Assembly (NCBI GenBank): GCA_002812745.2
Contig: NCSJ02000028.1
Span: forward strand, 1-64,000
Reading direction: 5' to 3'
DNA from: Scytalidium lignicola
Lineage: Eukaryota > Ascomycota > Leotiomycetes
DNA length: 64,000 nt
How positions within the stretch are numbered: the first letter of the stretch is position 1; the number at the start of each line of letters is the position of its first letter. Positions 34,201 to 45,138 of the stretch are shown one piece after another. A model generated the notes under the pieces. The model saw nothing but the letters and a program-made list of their open reading frames with translations. It ran no database searches and was not told where the DNA came from. Position numbers and translations under genes: made by a program.

Positions 34201-35957
34201 CCGAAGTTTGAAGAGGATGTTATTTGGAATTTCCGATTGGCACAGGTGGGCTACTACTACCGTATTGATCTTCAAGAAATATACTAACAGTTACGTAGAT
34301 TCTTCGTGATGCGGGGCATCTTGAAACAGCTATAGAACATTTCAAGAAAGCTGTTGAACTAGACCCAGAAAATGGCATTGCTCTCACTGGACTTGCGCGG
34401 GCGTATGCAAAGCAAGAAAATTATTCAGAAGCTGTGACTTTAGGAGCAAAGGCCCTTCCATTGCTCGGTAAGGACGATACCGACTATGATGACTTATCTC
34501 GTATGGCGGAGTGGTACCAACAAGTAAACGACGATGAAAAAGTCATTGAAATGTGGCAAATGGCCACTAGACTTAATGATATTGAACCCTATCAGGCCAT
34601 GGTTGCTGTCTTCAAACTTTTAACTCTTTTACCCGCGAAGAAGAGGTACAGCCAAGTATGTGATATTGCAAAGGAGCTGAACACAACTACAGGTTCTTCA
34701 GCTTATAGCAGGCTCGTTGAATACATCATTCTGTGTTACCAGACTTACGATTCGGATACGGGATATTTTATTATGCAGCCATTAGAAATGGCTGCTTTTA
34801 AGGAAAATCAACTACAGCTGGTACTTGATATCAAGCGTGCAGCATTGCATGCGGCAAAGAAGCGAAAGTTGGAAGGTCCGACAGTAGCTCTGCGTGCTTC
34901 CCTTGCATCGTACTACTATAAATTTCTCAACGAGGAAAAGAAAGCTGTGCGCCTATGGAAAAGGGTAATGGCAGATCCAACAGTTGCATCTAATACATCT
35001 CTATGGTATTTCGCCAAAACAAGTGCTCTTATCCAACTTTCTCAAGTCTACTTGGACAAGGCAGTGGATGCAAAGGCGTCGGGAGAATCACCAGACCCTC
35101 ATATTGAAGCGTTGCAAGCTTTGTCAGAAGGCGAACCAGGATCTAACGATCAAGATCAAAAGGCTAGCGACGGCGATGCACCAGACATTAAATCTAACAA
35201 ATCTAACACTCGTATTCCTACATTATTCCTTGGAGCCTGGTATAGCGAAAACGGAGAGCAACTAAAGGCCAGAGCAGCACTGAAGGAACATGTGATCTTA
35301 GCACTTGATTTGTTAAGTGACAAGGATGATTCCAATGACGGACAAGGGTTTAGAAATCTTGGTATGGCCCTTTTGAAATATGGCGATGTTGAGAATGCAG
35401 CAAAGGCGCTTTCTATGCGCAAACAGTTCCGTTTTAAGTACGATGATGCGCAGTCAGTTGCAGCAGATGTTGAGCAGCTGGATTTGGAGAATACTGTCGA
35501 TGAGACAAACAATTCGGCCGAAGAAAACCAGGTATCCAAACCTTCTGAGGCCGAGGTGGATCCGGTTTCAGACAAGCCAGAACAAACCGCCCAAGCATCG
35601 GATGTCAACGAGAATAAAGAAACTAGTGATGGCTCTAAAAATGAGAGTGATAAAGAAAAATGCCCGAGTCCCGCTTATTGTAACGGACGGTATATTAACT
35701 GTCCCTCACCTGACCTTTATTTCGATTCTAACCACAATACGTGTGTATTTTGTTACGATATCGACTTTTGCAATCATTGCGTTGGGTTGGTGAAAGAAGG
35801 GAAGTTAACCTATCGTGAGTGCGGTCCTCGACATAAGTTTTATAATCTTGGTGATTTACCAGTGTTGGAGAAGGGCAAAGTCAAGTTGGGAGAAGAGGTA
35901 GTGCCTTGGCAGGATTGGGTAAAGAGCTTGAAGGTAGAGTGGAATAAAGCCAATTAA
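31253..35957 (+). CDS. Fungal NOD-like receptor: Goodbye - NACHT - TPR - C-terminal Cys-rich zinc domain
   Basis: Proposed exons are 31253-31528, 31574-32132, 32168-34050, 34114-34245 and 34299-35957 (1,502 residues). Residues about 5-140 match the Goodbye N-terminal domain of fungal STAND proteins (FLDIWADAEADYIRVTG; FPPAGTIWAAATFLINAADG; then YDKIEELFSRLEDFMIRL). The NACHT NTPase has a Walker A GKEGAGKT near residue 346, Walker B MLVVDGLDG near 446 and LLLVSRPDGEL. TPR units such as GHLETAIEHFKKAVELDPEN follow from about 951. The C-terminus (about 1405-1470) has paired Cys (CVFC, CNHC) plus His, like a ZZ-type zinc finger. Such receptors act in nonself recognition and heterokaryon incompatibility. 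Two joins are weak: the first donor is GTCCAG with a 45-bp intron, and the Goodbye-NACHT join needs a 35-bp intron, below normal size. Two separate proteins or a sequence error are alternatives. Confidence 0.78.
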
Positions 35958-36582
35958 ATGACTCTAGAACAATACCAGAAGTGTGTTTAGAGTTTCATCA
36001 TCTAGTATCAATAGTACAATAGTATCTAGATATGTTAAATACACAACACCAGAATGTGAATAATTGGAGAAGGTTATTATTATTCGAAACATTCAATAAA
36101 CCGTGATTTTTTCTTTAATGAATTAAATTTAGTTAATTTTATCAGAAGCATTCACTTTAAGGATTAAGGTGTTTGGCTTTGACCCTCTATTTTGTCAGCA
36201 AATGAACAAGAAGGGTCTTCCTACGCTAACTAGGTTGTACTTCCACTGAAAGCACCCCCTTAGTTAAATCTAAGAAATTCGTACAGCGGGAGCTTCACAC
36301 TTTTACTTCAAAAGTCTTGAAAACGAATCTCAACTCGATACTTTTTGACTTCTACATCGACTCGGAGTAAGAGCTTTCTATTTTGAAAAATTAAAAGAAG
36401 TACTCAAACTGTTTTTCGTTGAAAGCGCTGGAAACACAATTTATAGTAATGCAAAAGCGTTGATTTTATTCTCTTGTACTAAACTTTGATGCCCTTGTAT
36501 TGTTCCTTTACGGTTCCACCTCGCGTTTTCCTGACCCTCCAAAACAGTGATATCACTCAAACTCAGTCCCGTCAGCACCTAC
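35958..36582. other. Convergent intergenic region
   Basis: Spacer between the NLR and SnoaL-like gene 3' ends. AT-rich; no coding sequence or RNA gene visible. Confidence 0.5.
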
Positions 36583-37044
36583 TTATCCAGCCATGACACT
36601 TGGGTCACCATCAATCCAGACAATATTCGCCTTCCAGTCCTTAATTTTCCACAACTCTCCAACCTTAACCAGCTCACACAGATACAAACCTCCTGAAGTG
36701 AACTTGTTCGGGCCCGGCTCCAAGCCCTTTCCAGGACGAACGTGCTGAGCTATCGCGGATGCCGAAGCCTTGGCCGTAGTAGCACTCTCAATGGAGACGC
36801 GAACGTTGGAGAGGAAGTGGGTTGTGTCGAGCTTGGAGACGCGGTCGAAAACTGCGGCTTTGAATTCCGGGATCCCTTTGGCGGATGAGCCCGGCATCTC
36901 AGCAGCGACATCTTCTGTAAGTGCTGTGAGGAGGAGGGATTCATCGGCATGGTCGAAAGCGAGAACTGCCCGGTAAAGAGCGTCAGCGACGGCCTCACGC
37001 TCAGTGATGGCGCCAGAAAGCTTGGGGGGGAGTAGGAGGGACAT
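36583..37044 (-). CDS. SnoaL/NTF2-like domain protein
   Basis: A 153-residue single-exon protein. The start was set at the first ATG, 37044 (MSLLLPPKLSG). The family is a cone-shaped alpha+beta fold used for small-molecule turnover or binding. Seen here are an N-terminal helix pair ending in FDHADESLLLTALTEDV, a variable core, the strand THFLSNVRVSI, and a late GLYLCELVKVGELWKIKDWK strand pair, all in the family's usual order. No signal peptide or membrane segment. The ligand or substrate is unknown; fungal homologues are often annotated only as SnoaL-like. It is somewhat richer in GC than the surrounding AT-rich DNA. Confidence 0.75.
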   Translation of the reverse strand: MSLLLPPKLSGAITEREAVADALYRAVLAFDHADESLLLTALTEDVAAEMPGSSAKGIPEFKAAVFDRVSKLDTTHFLSNVRVSIESATTAKASASAIAQHVRPGKGLEPGPNKFTSGGLYLCELVKVGELWKIKDWKANIVWIDGDPSVMAG

Positions 37045-37606
37045 GGTGATGATCCAATGATTTGCTGACACCAAGTGGAAAAGATAGTGAGCTTGAATTA
37101 GAGTTTGAGAGACTGTCGGCTTGAGTGTTTATTGATGTTTTTGCTTGTTAGCTCTTAAGGAAAAACATATGACCAGCGGAGATTATACAATCGTACAACA
37201 AAGGGCAGGTTGATGGCAGCCTCATTAGATATGTCATTACGTCTCTCTCGCCTTTAAGAGCTATGTAAAGGGAGTTAAAGCCTTGTCCGTTAACTCCTAT
37301 TTCCGTAAAGTCACCCAATTTGAGAACCCGTTCCGATAAGAGCTGCATAATGTAACGAACACATCCTCGACCTCGCCGCTCCTCTCGAACTGAACCAGAT
37401 TAAAATGGAAGGAGGAACCTCCATATACTATGCTAAAAGTGGCGCTCTGTACAACGTCTCGGTTCCATCCGATGATTGAGGACAGGTTCGCTAATAGTGG
37501 TCCAGTCTTTTCGGTGGTCGTTAGCAGACACTGGTACACGTAAGGCTAATTGGGTTATAATCAAGACCTGCGCTAATTCATCATCTATTTTACACGAATC
37601 CTCCAG
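37045..37606. other. Intergenic region upstream of SnoaL-like gene and kinase pseudogene
   Basis: This is the promoter side of both neighbours. A minus-strand open stretch at 37148-37348 (66 codons, ATG) has a weak ankyrin-like look (GVNGQGFNSLYIALKGER) but is too short and isolated to call a gene. Confidence 0.35.
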
Positions 37607-38892
37607 ATGTCCGAATCCCAATATACTTCTTCAGCCATGGCTTCTCTCTTCCGGCTAGGCCAGTTTCTCAAGGGTAAGGCGAGCACGTACACTATCACCA
37701 AATAGCTTCACGAATCCGTTTGGCTAGTAACGTATGTGATAAATCTATTTGTACCTTTTCAGTCCAGAGTTAATCTGCCACATAACAGCAACAACCAGAA
37801 CGAACAAGCCGTTGTAATCAAAAGTCTCCGCCATTTCCGCCTTGAAAACGAACGTAATGTTCTCAGACGCTTCCAATCTCAAACATCAGCTCTCCGCCCG
37901 CTCATCGACGAGATAGAAGATCCATCTGATCCACCTGCTCTTGTTCTAAGGCATCTTGATGATGATCTTTCAAATGCTTCATCGGCTCAAAGGCTTACTA
38001 GACCCGAGGTCAAATATGTTGTAAAAAANGATCCTAGAAGCTCTAAAAGTTTTGCATGAGAATGGTTTTGTACATACGGGTATGTCGCTGATGTAAATGT
38101 TTGTAGGATTGTGAAAACTCTAATCCAGGTTGACTATAGATATTAAGCCTGATAACGTCCTAGTAACCTATGGACGGGGCAATATCCGTTTCGCTGACGT
38201 TCAGTTGGCCGACTGCGGAAGTACTGTCCGTGTTGATTCTGTCTTCGCGAAGGACCATGATATCATTGGTGCACCTATATGGCGGAGCCCCGAAGCACAG
38301 CTCCAGATCGGATGGGGTACTCCGACAGACATTTGGTCCCTTGGCACGTTGGTAAGTTCATTACTTCAGCTTCATCACACACTATTTTCTTTATATACTA
38401 GCGCTCATTATTTGTCCATATGCAGCTTATAACATTGATTTGGGGTGAGAACTGGTTCATCTTTAAGCCGGACGTTCCAGCCGACCACGAAGAATACGAG
38501 TTAAGGATTCTCATGAAGCAACACCAATTTTTTGGGTTATTCCCCCTATCGTATAAGGAGATCGCAGACGATGAGACGTTAGCGATTCTGTCAGATATTG
38601 TGCTTATGTAATGGCCAGTAATACGATTTAATATAGGGGATACTTAACACCCATCAATTGTTGTAGTCATTCCTGTAGAGGAATCAATCAAGCACTTTGC
38701 CATACAATTTCTATGTGACTTTACTGCCGGCTGCGCTCGTACCTCTTGACAGATTCTAACCAAATCATGCATCACGTGCCACAAGAGAAGATGAAGCATC
38801 GGTGAGCGAGAGATTTCGAAGGAAGATAAGGCGTTCGTACTCAAGATCATGAAGTTAGACCCCAGAGACAGACCGACGGCGAAAGTATCATG
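37607..38892 (+). pseudogene. Protein kinase pseudogene (SRPK/CMGC-like)
   Basis: Kinase motifs appear in the right order but interrupted: the N-terminus MSESQYTSSAMASLFRLGQF, the lysine strand AVVIKSLRHF, the catalytic loop HTDIKPDNVLV (after an intron beginning GTATGT and ending CTATAG), a DFG-equivalent LADCGS, the APE-region GAPIWRSPEAQ, DIWSLGTL, and the C-lobe EDKAFVLKIMKLDPRDRPT. Breaks: an in-frame TAG at 37703-37705 where relatives would have CAG in the beta-1/beta-2 region, an early stop at about 38609, and at least one frameshift between about 38590 and 38820. An N lies at 38030 in the A run. The DFG glycine-loop Phe is Cys. Dead or nearly dead as a kinase; a processed intact form cannot be excluded if the sequence has errors. 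Confidence 0.72.
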
Positions 38893-41513
38893 ATCATTGG
38901 TAGTCGTATCTGCTGCCTATGAGGTGTGCTTATACTTTCCGGCTTTGCTCAACAGGTCAAGTAGATATTTCTGGCTATTCTTATAATTTCATCCCCTCCG
39001 TAGAAAGTTCTCAGGCGGCATGTTGTGTCTGAGAAGTATTCGATTATAATGGCGTAATAGTGTATGGTATGGTCGTACAAAAAGGTATCACTTAGTCTGA
39101 ATCCAAGGATAAGAGCTTCGTCACGATTTGTGCAAACATTATTATGGTTACTCGTTTTCTTCATGAGAGCATAACATATGAATACTAAGTCATCTCTCCA
39201 CAGTATCTACGTTCCTATAGGAGTAATAGTTCTCGATTGTTTAACTTTAACACATAGTTGATCACGGAGATGGCTGACCAATTTACATCTAAGGGTAGAA
39301 AATAGCTGAGGTCCAAAATAGTACTTAGACCCCTCGATGATCCATCCTATCATAATGAGCTGTCTTCCGATTCGAGATTATGCCAGAGCTCTACCACTAA
39401 GCTTGATAACTTAGCGCGATTCACAATCTTTGAGCCCCTTTGCCATCAAAGATCCGTTCATACATATTAATAAAAAGATTCCACCAAATTGCTTCTGTAG
39501 TCGTCTTATTTATATATTGACATTCGATTCCTCTTATGAGATTGTTAGATCTAATCATTTTTCCCATCCTAGCTATCTAAAACCAAGGTCTTACTCTGTT
39601 CTAGCCGCTTCTGTGCAGAACCTTAAATAGTGACAACAACGAGTGCGAAGGGATCACTGCTAAGGGAAAAAACTGGCTATTGGCTATTGGTTGCTGACTG
39701 TGAGCAGCTAATAAGAGAATGAAAAGCTTAGAGTCGCTGACAGGGGAACAAGCTGCCCATGTAATTATTTACGTCTAAATAGAAACTACGGGAACATTTT
39801 TACTATATCTACATTCAATAGAGAATTTTTCAATTGAAGTATCAAATTATATTACGAGCCTTTTAATAAAGTGCCTCTATTTCATAGCGCCATTCTTTCT
39901 GTAAGCCTCCAAGATAGCATTTCCTTCTTCGATTGAATCTGGATCCATTCTCAATCCATATGAATACTGGAAATTAGAACGACTGCCTCAGTATTCCTTG
40001 ACGAATGCATTATTGCTAAGACTATCACTGTTCTTAACACTAGAATTCGAATTTATGGAACTGCTAGAACTAGTTTTACTGCATCCATCTATTAGCTTTC
40101 GGAAATCGTAGTGTAGATAATAGGCCAGTTGCATCAAAGGTTTAGAAATAGTTTTCATTTTACGACGTGGAGTGATAATCTATACCACTGATACTGTGGA
40201 TTTGCCTACCTAGCCGAGTTTTGCGCACTGCTTTTACTCTCATTGTTGTTCATGTTTATTGATTTCTGATAACGGTCAGATGAATACGAAACTGATCGGT
40301 GAGAGGTTAGATAGCACCGCACCACTCTCCACTAACTTTATTTAAGTTTCTCTAGGGTGCCTAGAAATAGTTATTTAGAGAGTTTCTTCTGCTGAATGAG
40401 ATAGAAAAATGGTTTCAATTCCGAATGACGAGTGAAATAGAGAGCGAGGAAGAGGCGGTCAATTCCTCTCAAGGCACGGCAGACCTCGGTTACAGCACTA
40501 TATTCACTCAGCCAAACGAACCAAGTTATTGGACATGACTAAGGAACACTTACGATTTAAGTTATCTACATATATTATTCAGAGTGAATTACTCTCTAAT
40601 ATCAGTTGACGTAGAGATTTTTTGCTGAGATTAATTTTAGATTCTCAATCTAATACCGTTAGGCTAAATAGCAACTTTCCCTTTGCAAAGTACGGACGTA
40701 TTGGAGGATAGTTTTCTTTTGATCTTAGTTGAGAAGAAATTTGGTGTCACTTCATTGAGTAGAAAATCATTAGAAACTAATCCGTAATCTACGTGCTTAT
40801 GATGTTTGAAGTAAGTCTACTAGCTGTAGCAGAAAGCTTAATTTTAGCATCTGACTTTAGGGTAGGTCCTGGAGAGGTACCTCGTCTACTCAATATCATT
40901 GAAGAAGGAGGAAAACTGATGATAGATCGGCTATGCTACCTATAGAACCTAGAAGATTTAAACTAGAAGGTTACTAGCTCATTTCGATGATAACATTGAA
41001 GATGATCAGGGTTTAAATTCTAATTATTCCATATAAGCGAGATACAGAGCCTCATTGTGCGTGCTGTCTTGTCATTAAATGAAAGTTGCGGAGCCTTCCC
41101 AATTCCTGACCTGTCCCAACTTCCCGTCAGACTCCTCTTGAGATAGTTAACTGTTACATGTAGCTACATGTGTAGAGTGGTAAGGACTAGGTAAGTTTTA
41201 CAAATCATGGGGGACATCGAAATTCCAGAACATTAACTTAAAACACAAGGGTCGTTTGCAGAAGTCATATATGCCAGGCTTCTAAATCATCGTACAATAG
41301 CAAGTCTAAGACCAAAATAATGGATGTAGTCCTTGTTTCCTTACATTATTACCGTTGCTAAAGCTAAAATACACCGCAATCCGGTCACCATTCTAGGTGA
41401 TTCAAAATATACAGGATTAACAATAACTTATTTTTATACTCAAAGAGCATTTAGTCTAATCTTAGAGCGAGAAAACTTTGAGCCTTCCTTGGGTTAACAA
41501 TGCTTCAAACACT
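38893..41513. other. AT-rich gene-poor island (2.6 kb)
   Basis: Stops in all frames and no recognisable protein. The composition is similar to the 20.5-26 kb island and suggests RIP-degraded repeats, but no terminal repeats or transposase/reverse transcriptase remnants could be identified by eye. Confidence 0.5.
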
Positions 41514-43406
41514 TCAAACAACGTTAGCCAGCTCCGCATCCTCTACAATCAGTTTCCAGGTAGGATCGTCCTCTTTCCAGGGCTCATCCATAGGCAATCC
41601 CATTCTTTTATCCAACGTACGATACATTGAATCGATTTTCCTGACATCCGAGGTATTTCTCAAGAAGCGTAGTTCCTCGCTATACAAGAACTCGTTGTAA
41701 CTTTTGATATGTGGATAATATTTAGCCACATTCTCTTCCATTCGCATCCGTACCGCTAGCGAGCAAGATCTTGGGGTGTAAGTACCATCATATACGACTG
41801 TACTGCCGCTGCTGGTGGCATTGTCCGTGATTTGGACTCGACGTACATCGAGGAAGACCAACTCTGAGCGCGAAGCAGCAGCCCTGACCTCTTGGAGCCC
41901 GGATTCTGAGAACACAACGTTCCCAAGATTTAACCAGCGCATTGATGATAGCATGATGATCGCTTTCACTGCTTCAATGCAGTCATCGTCTAGATAGTTG
42001 AATTTCTGCCCATGGGGTTTAGTTGTTTGCGAAGCGCCCAAATCTAAAGAACGCAGCTTGTGATCGCCATCACGAAATGCAGCTGAAAGACATTTTATTC
42101 CTTTGCTTGTAATGCCGGCAGATGCCAAAGTGAGCCGTCTGAGTGTTCTATTCTTAGCTAGGCCATAAGCAAGATGAAACATGCCAGCGTCACCCAAAGG
42201 ATTCGTCGAAAGGAAAAGGCTCTCCAGAGTACAGTGTAGATCGCCAAGATATTTTCCAAGGCTAGCGCATGCCTTTTGACCGATTCCATTAGCATTTAAG
42301 TAAAGATGCTGGAGTGAGCATGGTTGTTCAGTTATTGAATCGATAAATTGTCGAGTTCCCTCATCGCCTAATTCAGTAGTCTCCAAGTCCAAAGTTCGAA
42401 GGTTAGCTGTTCCAAGAACAAGCTCAGCGAGTAGGGAAGCGGAGCCAGCACCAAAAGGATTCCGTTTGAACCACAGATTTGTAATTGTAGAGGAGACTGT
42501 CATTCTTGGAACCAGAAGAGAAAGAGCATGCTGCGTGAGATGGCATCCCGCAAGATACCAGGTCTCCATGCGATTAGGGTATTGATAAAGAAACCCAGCA
42601 ATCATTTTAGCACCGGTAGTAGAGATGACATTATTCCCAAGAAGAAAATGCCGGATTTGGTGGTTAGATTCCAATGACTTCATCAATTTCCCGATATGCG
42701 TTGGACCTACAACTTTTTTGCAAAGATCAAGACGAGCATCCTCATAAACAATCCCTCTGTCAAACTCTAACAGAGGTGTGTGCCAATTAATTTCACGGCC
42801 AAGTTTACCATTGAAAGTCTTATTCTGAGTGGCAAAGCTGAAGCTAGTCTCCTTGGTTTGATCTTCTGAGGGAAATGGTTCATCGAGGGCTAGAAATGCA
42901 AATATAGGCTCAAAGTCTTCGGTGTCGCCAATTGTAACGGGCATTGCAACGGCACGAGGTCCCCGAGTAATATCCACAGGATCGATCTCCTGACCGGCCC
43001 AAGGTCCTTGAATCTTCAATAATCTTCCATTATTCTTGGGTAATAATTGAGAAAGCCGACGATCCTTTCGCATTTGGCGTATAGTAGCTTTAGCCGGGAT
43101 AACTATGTAGTCATATTGTATGAGAGCAGCAATCTCTGACAATGCTGGGTGTAATTCTTTCGCGAGATGAGTAGCTAATGGCCGCTGGGATTTGTTTCGA
43201 CGCCGAGGAAGAGCTAGAATTGCATCTTCATCTTTCAAGTTGCCCTCTTTCAGGGCACCGAGAGTGCGAAGATGGTCCGCAAAACTATATGTAGTATAGT
43301 TATAATCATTTGAAACAGTAGTTTTGATCGAAGGTGAGTCAAGAGTCGATGTTGAAATATCTAAGTCATCGGGTAGACCTAGTGAAAGGAATTCCATCGT
43401 GGCCAT
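41514..43406 (-). CDS. Leucine-rich repeat (RNI/NLRC-type) protein
   Basis: A single exon of 630 residues. Residues about 220-510 form ribonuclease-inhibitor-type LRRs of about 28 residues: IRHFLLGNNVISTTGAKMIA, ITNLWFKRNPFGAGSASLLA, LRTLDLETTELGDEGTRQFI, LQHLYLNANGIGQKACASLG, LESLFLSTNPLGDAGMFHLA and LRRLTLASAGITSKGIKCLS. These make curved protein-binding scaffolds. The N-terminal 200 residues are not recognised, and no NTPase motif (P-loop) is present, so this is not itself an NLR. No signal peptide or membrane helix. It is divergent to the aldo-keto reductase gene. Its partner is unknown. Confidence 0.82.
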   Translation of the reverse strand: MATMEFLSLGLPDDLDISTSTLDSPSIKTTVSNDYNYTTYSFADHLRTLGALKEGNLKDEDAILALPRRRNKSQRPLATHLAKELHPALSEIAALIQYDYIVIPAKATIRQMRKDRRLSQLLPKNNGRLLKIQGPWAGQEIDPVDITRGPRAVAMPVTIGDTEDFEPIFAFLALDEPFPSEDQTKETSFSFATQNKTFNGKLGREINWHTPLLEFDRGIVYEDARLDLCKKVVGPTHIGKLMKSLESNHQIRHFLLGNNVISTTGAKMIAGFLYQYPNRMETWYLAGCHLTQHALSLLVPRMTVSSTITNLWFKRNPFGAGSASLLAELVLGTANLRTLDLETTELGDEGTRQFIDSITEQPCSLQHLYLNANGIGQKACASLGKYLGDLHCTLESLFLSTNPLGDAGMFHLAYGLAKNRTLRRLTLASAGITSKGIKCLSAAFRDGDHKLRSLDLGASQTTKPHGQKFNYLDDDCIEAVKAIIMLSSMRWLNLGNVVFSESGLQEVRAAASRSELVFLDVRRVQITDNATSSGSTVVYDGTYTPRSCSLAVRMRMEENVAKYYPHIKSYNEFLYSEELRFLRNTSDVRKIDSMYRTLDKRMGLPMDEPWKEDDPTWKLIVEDAELANVV

Positions 43407-44022
43407 ATTCTATTAAGTACAGGCTGTCAATGTTGTTATGTCGGATTAGCTGGAGCTATAAAGGAAAATTAATGATCATAGTAGAATTTAGAGAGGTTGA
43501 TGGTATGGTGTAAGAGTCATAAGTTATTTCTTAGACTCGGCGAGGAATGAATGGGAAGGCGCCACCCCTGCCAGTCTACATACCAAGCTAATATCATGTG
43601 GATTCCTAGATGCGCGCTAAACTTTTGTCCAGAAGTTACCACGTATTAGCATGGCATTGGCACCGAATAGTTATGTCGCATTAAGACTATAACCTTAAGT
43701 TATATTGTGTGAAATGTCCTGCAAATTTTCATAGGGCAAGCTGGGGTAAATGCTGGTATCCAAATGTCAATCAGCAAATCCTAAACACCAACTTATTCGA
43801 CAAGGAGCCCACATTCCAGAACTTTATTTTAAAGCTTATTTTATCCAATCAAAGTCCCTTCATCAGTTTAACCACCCTTTTCAAACTTTCATATCAGGAC
43901 ATTGCATTTCAGTCTTCGTTGAGGCTCACTTATGAGGGGGTTTAGTGCACCGTTGTCAGAGAATATATGAGTCAGTTAGGATTTCCTGCCTGATATCACC
44001 ATCAAAAATTCCTCAACCCACA
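43407..44022. promoter_or_regulatory. Divergent intergenic region between LRR protein and aldo-keto reductase
   Basis: A 616-bp shared upstream region. The reductase frame is open upstream to about 43945 but without an ATG before 44023. Nothing else coding is recognisable. Confidence 0.45.
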
Positions 44023-44904
44023 ATGTCATCGCTTCAATCCTCTCAGCGGATACCACCAATTGGTCTAGGGACATTTCGGCTCAAACATGAAGCTGTACAA
44101 CCAGTCATCCGAGATGGCATCCGCATCGGATACCGTCACATTGACACCGCAGCCATATATCAAAACGAGAAGGAAATCGGCCTCGTGTTGCAGGAATTAT
44201 TTAACGCTCCTTCAAGTACCATCAAACGTTCCGATCTATGGATTACATCAAAACTCTCGCCATATGATATGAAATCCCCCCGTGCAGCGCTTTTAAAATC
44301 TCTCTCTTCTCTTCAAACCGATTACTTGGATCTCTACCTCATCCACTGGCCAGCGGGAGCTAAATTACCCACGTCTAGTCCAGAAAATAAAAGGTTAAGG
44401 ATAGAAGCGTGGAATGTTCTTAATGAGGCAAAACAAGAAGGCTTAATACATCATATCGGGGTCTCAAATTTCACTCCGCAGCACATCCAAGAGCTTATTG
44501 ATGAAACAACATACGACTTCCAAGGCGCATTTGTACAAATGGAGATTCATCCCTGGTATTGGAGAGACGCTTTTGAAATTCAGAACCGCTTTGCACAACA
44601 TGGGATTACGATAGTCGGATATGCATTGCTTGCAGAAGGTAAGCTATCCGAAGAAGACTGCCCGAAAATCCTTGATGAGATTGCAGAGAAGTTGAGTGTG
44701 AGTCGGGTGCAGGTCGTGTTGAGATGGGCATTGGCAAAGAAGTGGGGAGTCTTAGTAAAATCCGAGAATGCGCAACACTTAAGGGAGAATTTGCTGACTG
44801 CGACACCAAATACGCTTACATCAGAAGACTCTGCGGCTATTGATGCAATCTCCTCTGCAAATGGGGAACAAAAGCTTTGTTGGGATCCACGGTTAGTTAG
44901 GTAG
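44023..44904 (+). CDS. Aldo-keto reductase
   Basis: A 293-residue NADPH-dependent oxidoreductase of the AKR superfamily, with an (alpha/beta)8 barrel. The catalytic tetrad is visible: Asp and Tyr in HIDTAAIYQNE (about residues 39-49), Lys in WITSKLSP (about 77), and His in LYLIHWPAG (about 107). Cofactor-end motifs GVSNF and GYALLAEGKL and the late LRWALAKKWGVLVKSE, which binds the NADPH 2'-phosphate in relatives, are present. It reduces aldehydes or ketones; the substrate is unknown. The start was set at the first in-frame ATG (MSSLQSSQRIPPIGLGTF), which puts the barrel at the family's normal distance. Slightly short compared with the usual 300-330. It is convergent with the MFS gene. Confidence 0.88.
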   Translation: MSSLQSSQRIPPIGLGTFRLKHEAVQPVIRDGIRIGYRHIDTAAIYQNEKEIGLVLQELFNAPSSTIKRSDLWITSKLSPYDMKSPRAALLKSLSSLQTDYLDLYLIHWPAGAKLPTSSPENKRLRIEAWNVLNEAKQEGLIHHIGVSNFTPQHIQELIDETTYDFQGAFVQMEIHPWYWRDAFEIQNRFAQHGITIVGYALLAEGKLSEEDCPKILDEIAEKLSVSRVQVVLRWALAKKWGVLVKSENAQHLRENLLTATPNTLTSEDSAAIDAISSANGEQKLCWDPRLVR

Positions 44905-45138
44905 CATTTTCGGGATACTTAAGAAATGTCAGTTGTATCATTAAGTTGGGCCTCAGGTGATAAAAAAGCTTGCTAGACACTATATAAATGTATATATCTT
45001 TTAGTTAATTAAATCTTCTACAGATAAGTCTATCTTGTATATCTTGACCAAACACGCTCTCTATTCCAAACTCGGAGATACATCATAATATTAGTATTAC
45101 CATCCTCTCAAATATGCCTTACCCTTCTAATAGACTCT

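Noticed and set aside
37148..37348. Ankyrin-repeat gene on the minus strand
   Set aside because: Only one weak repeat-like stretch; too short and isolated.
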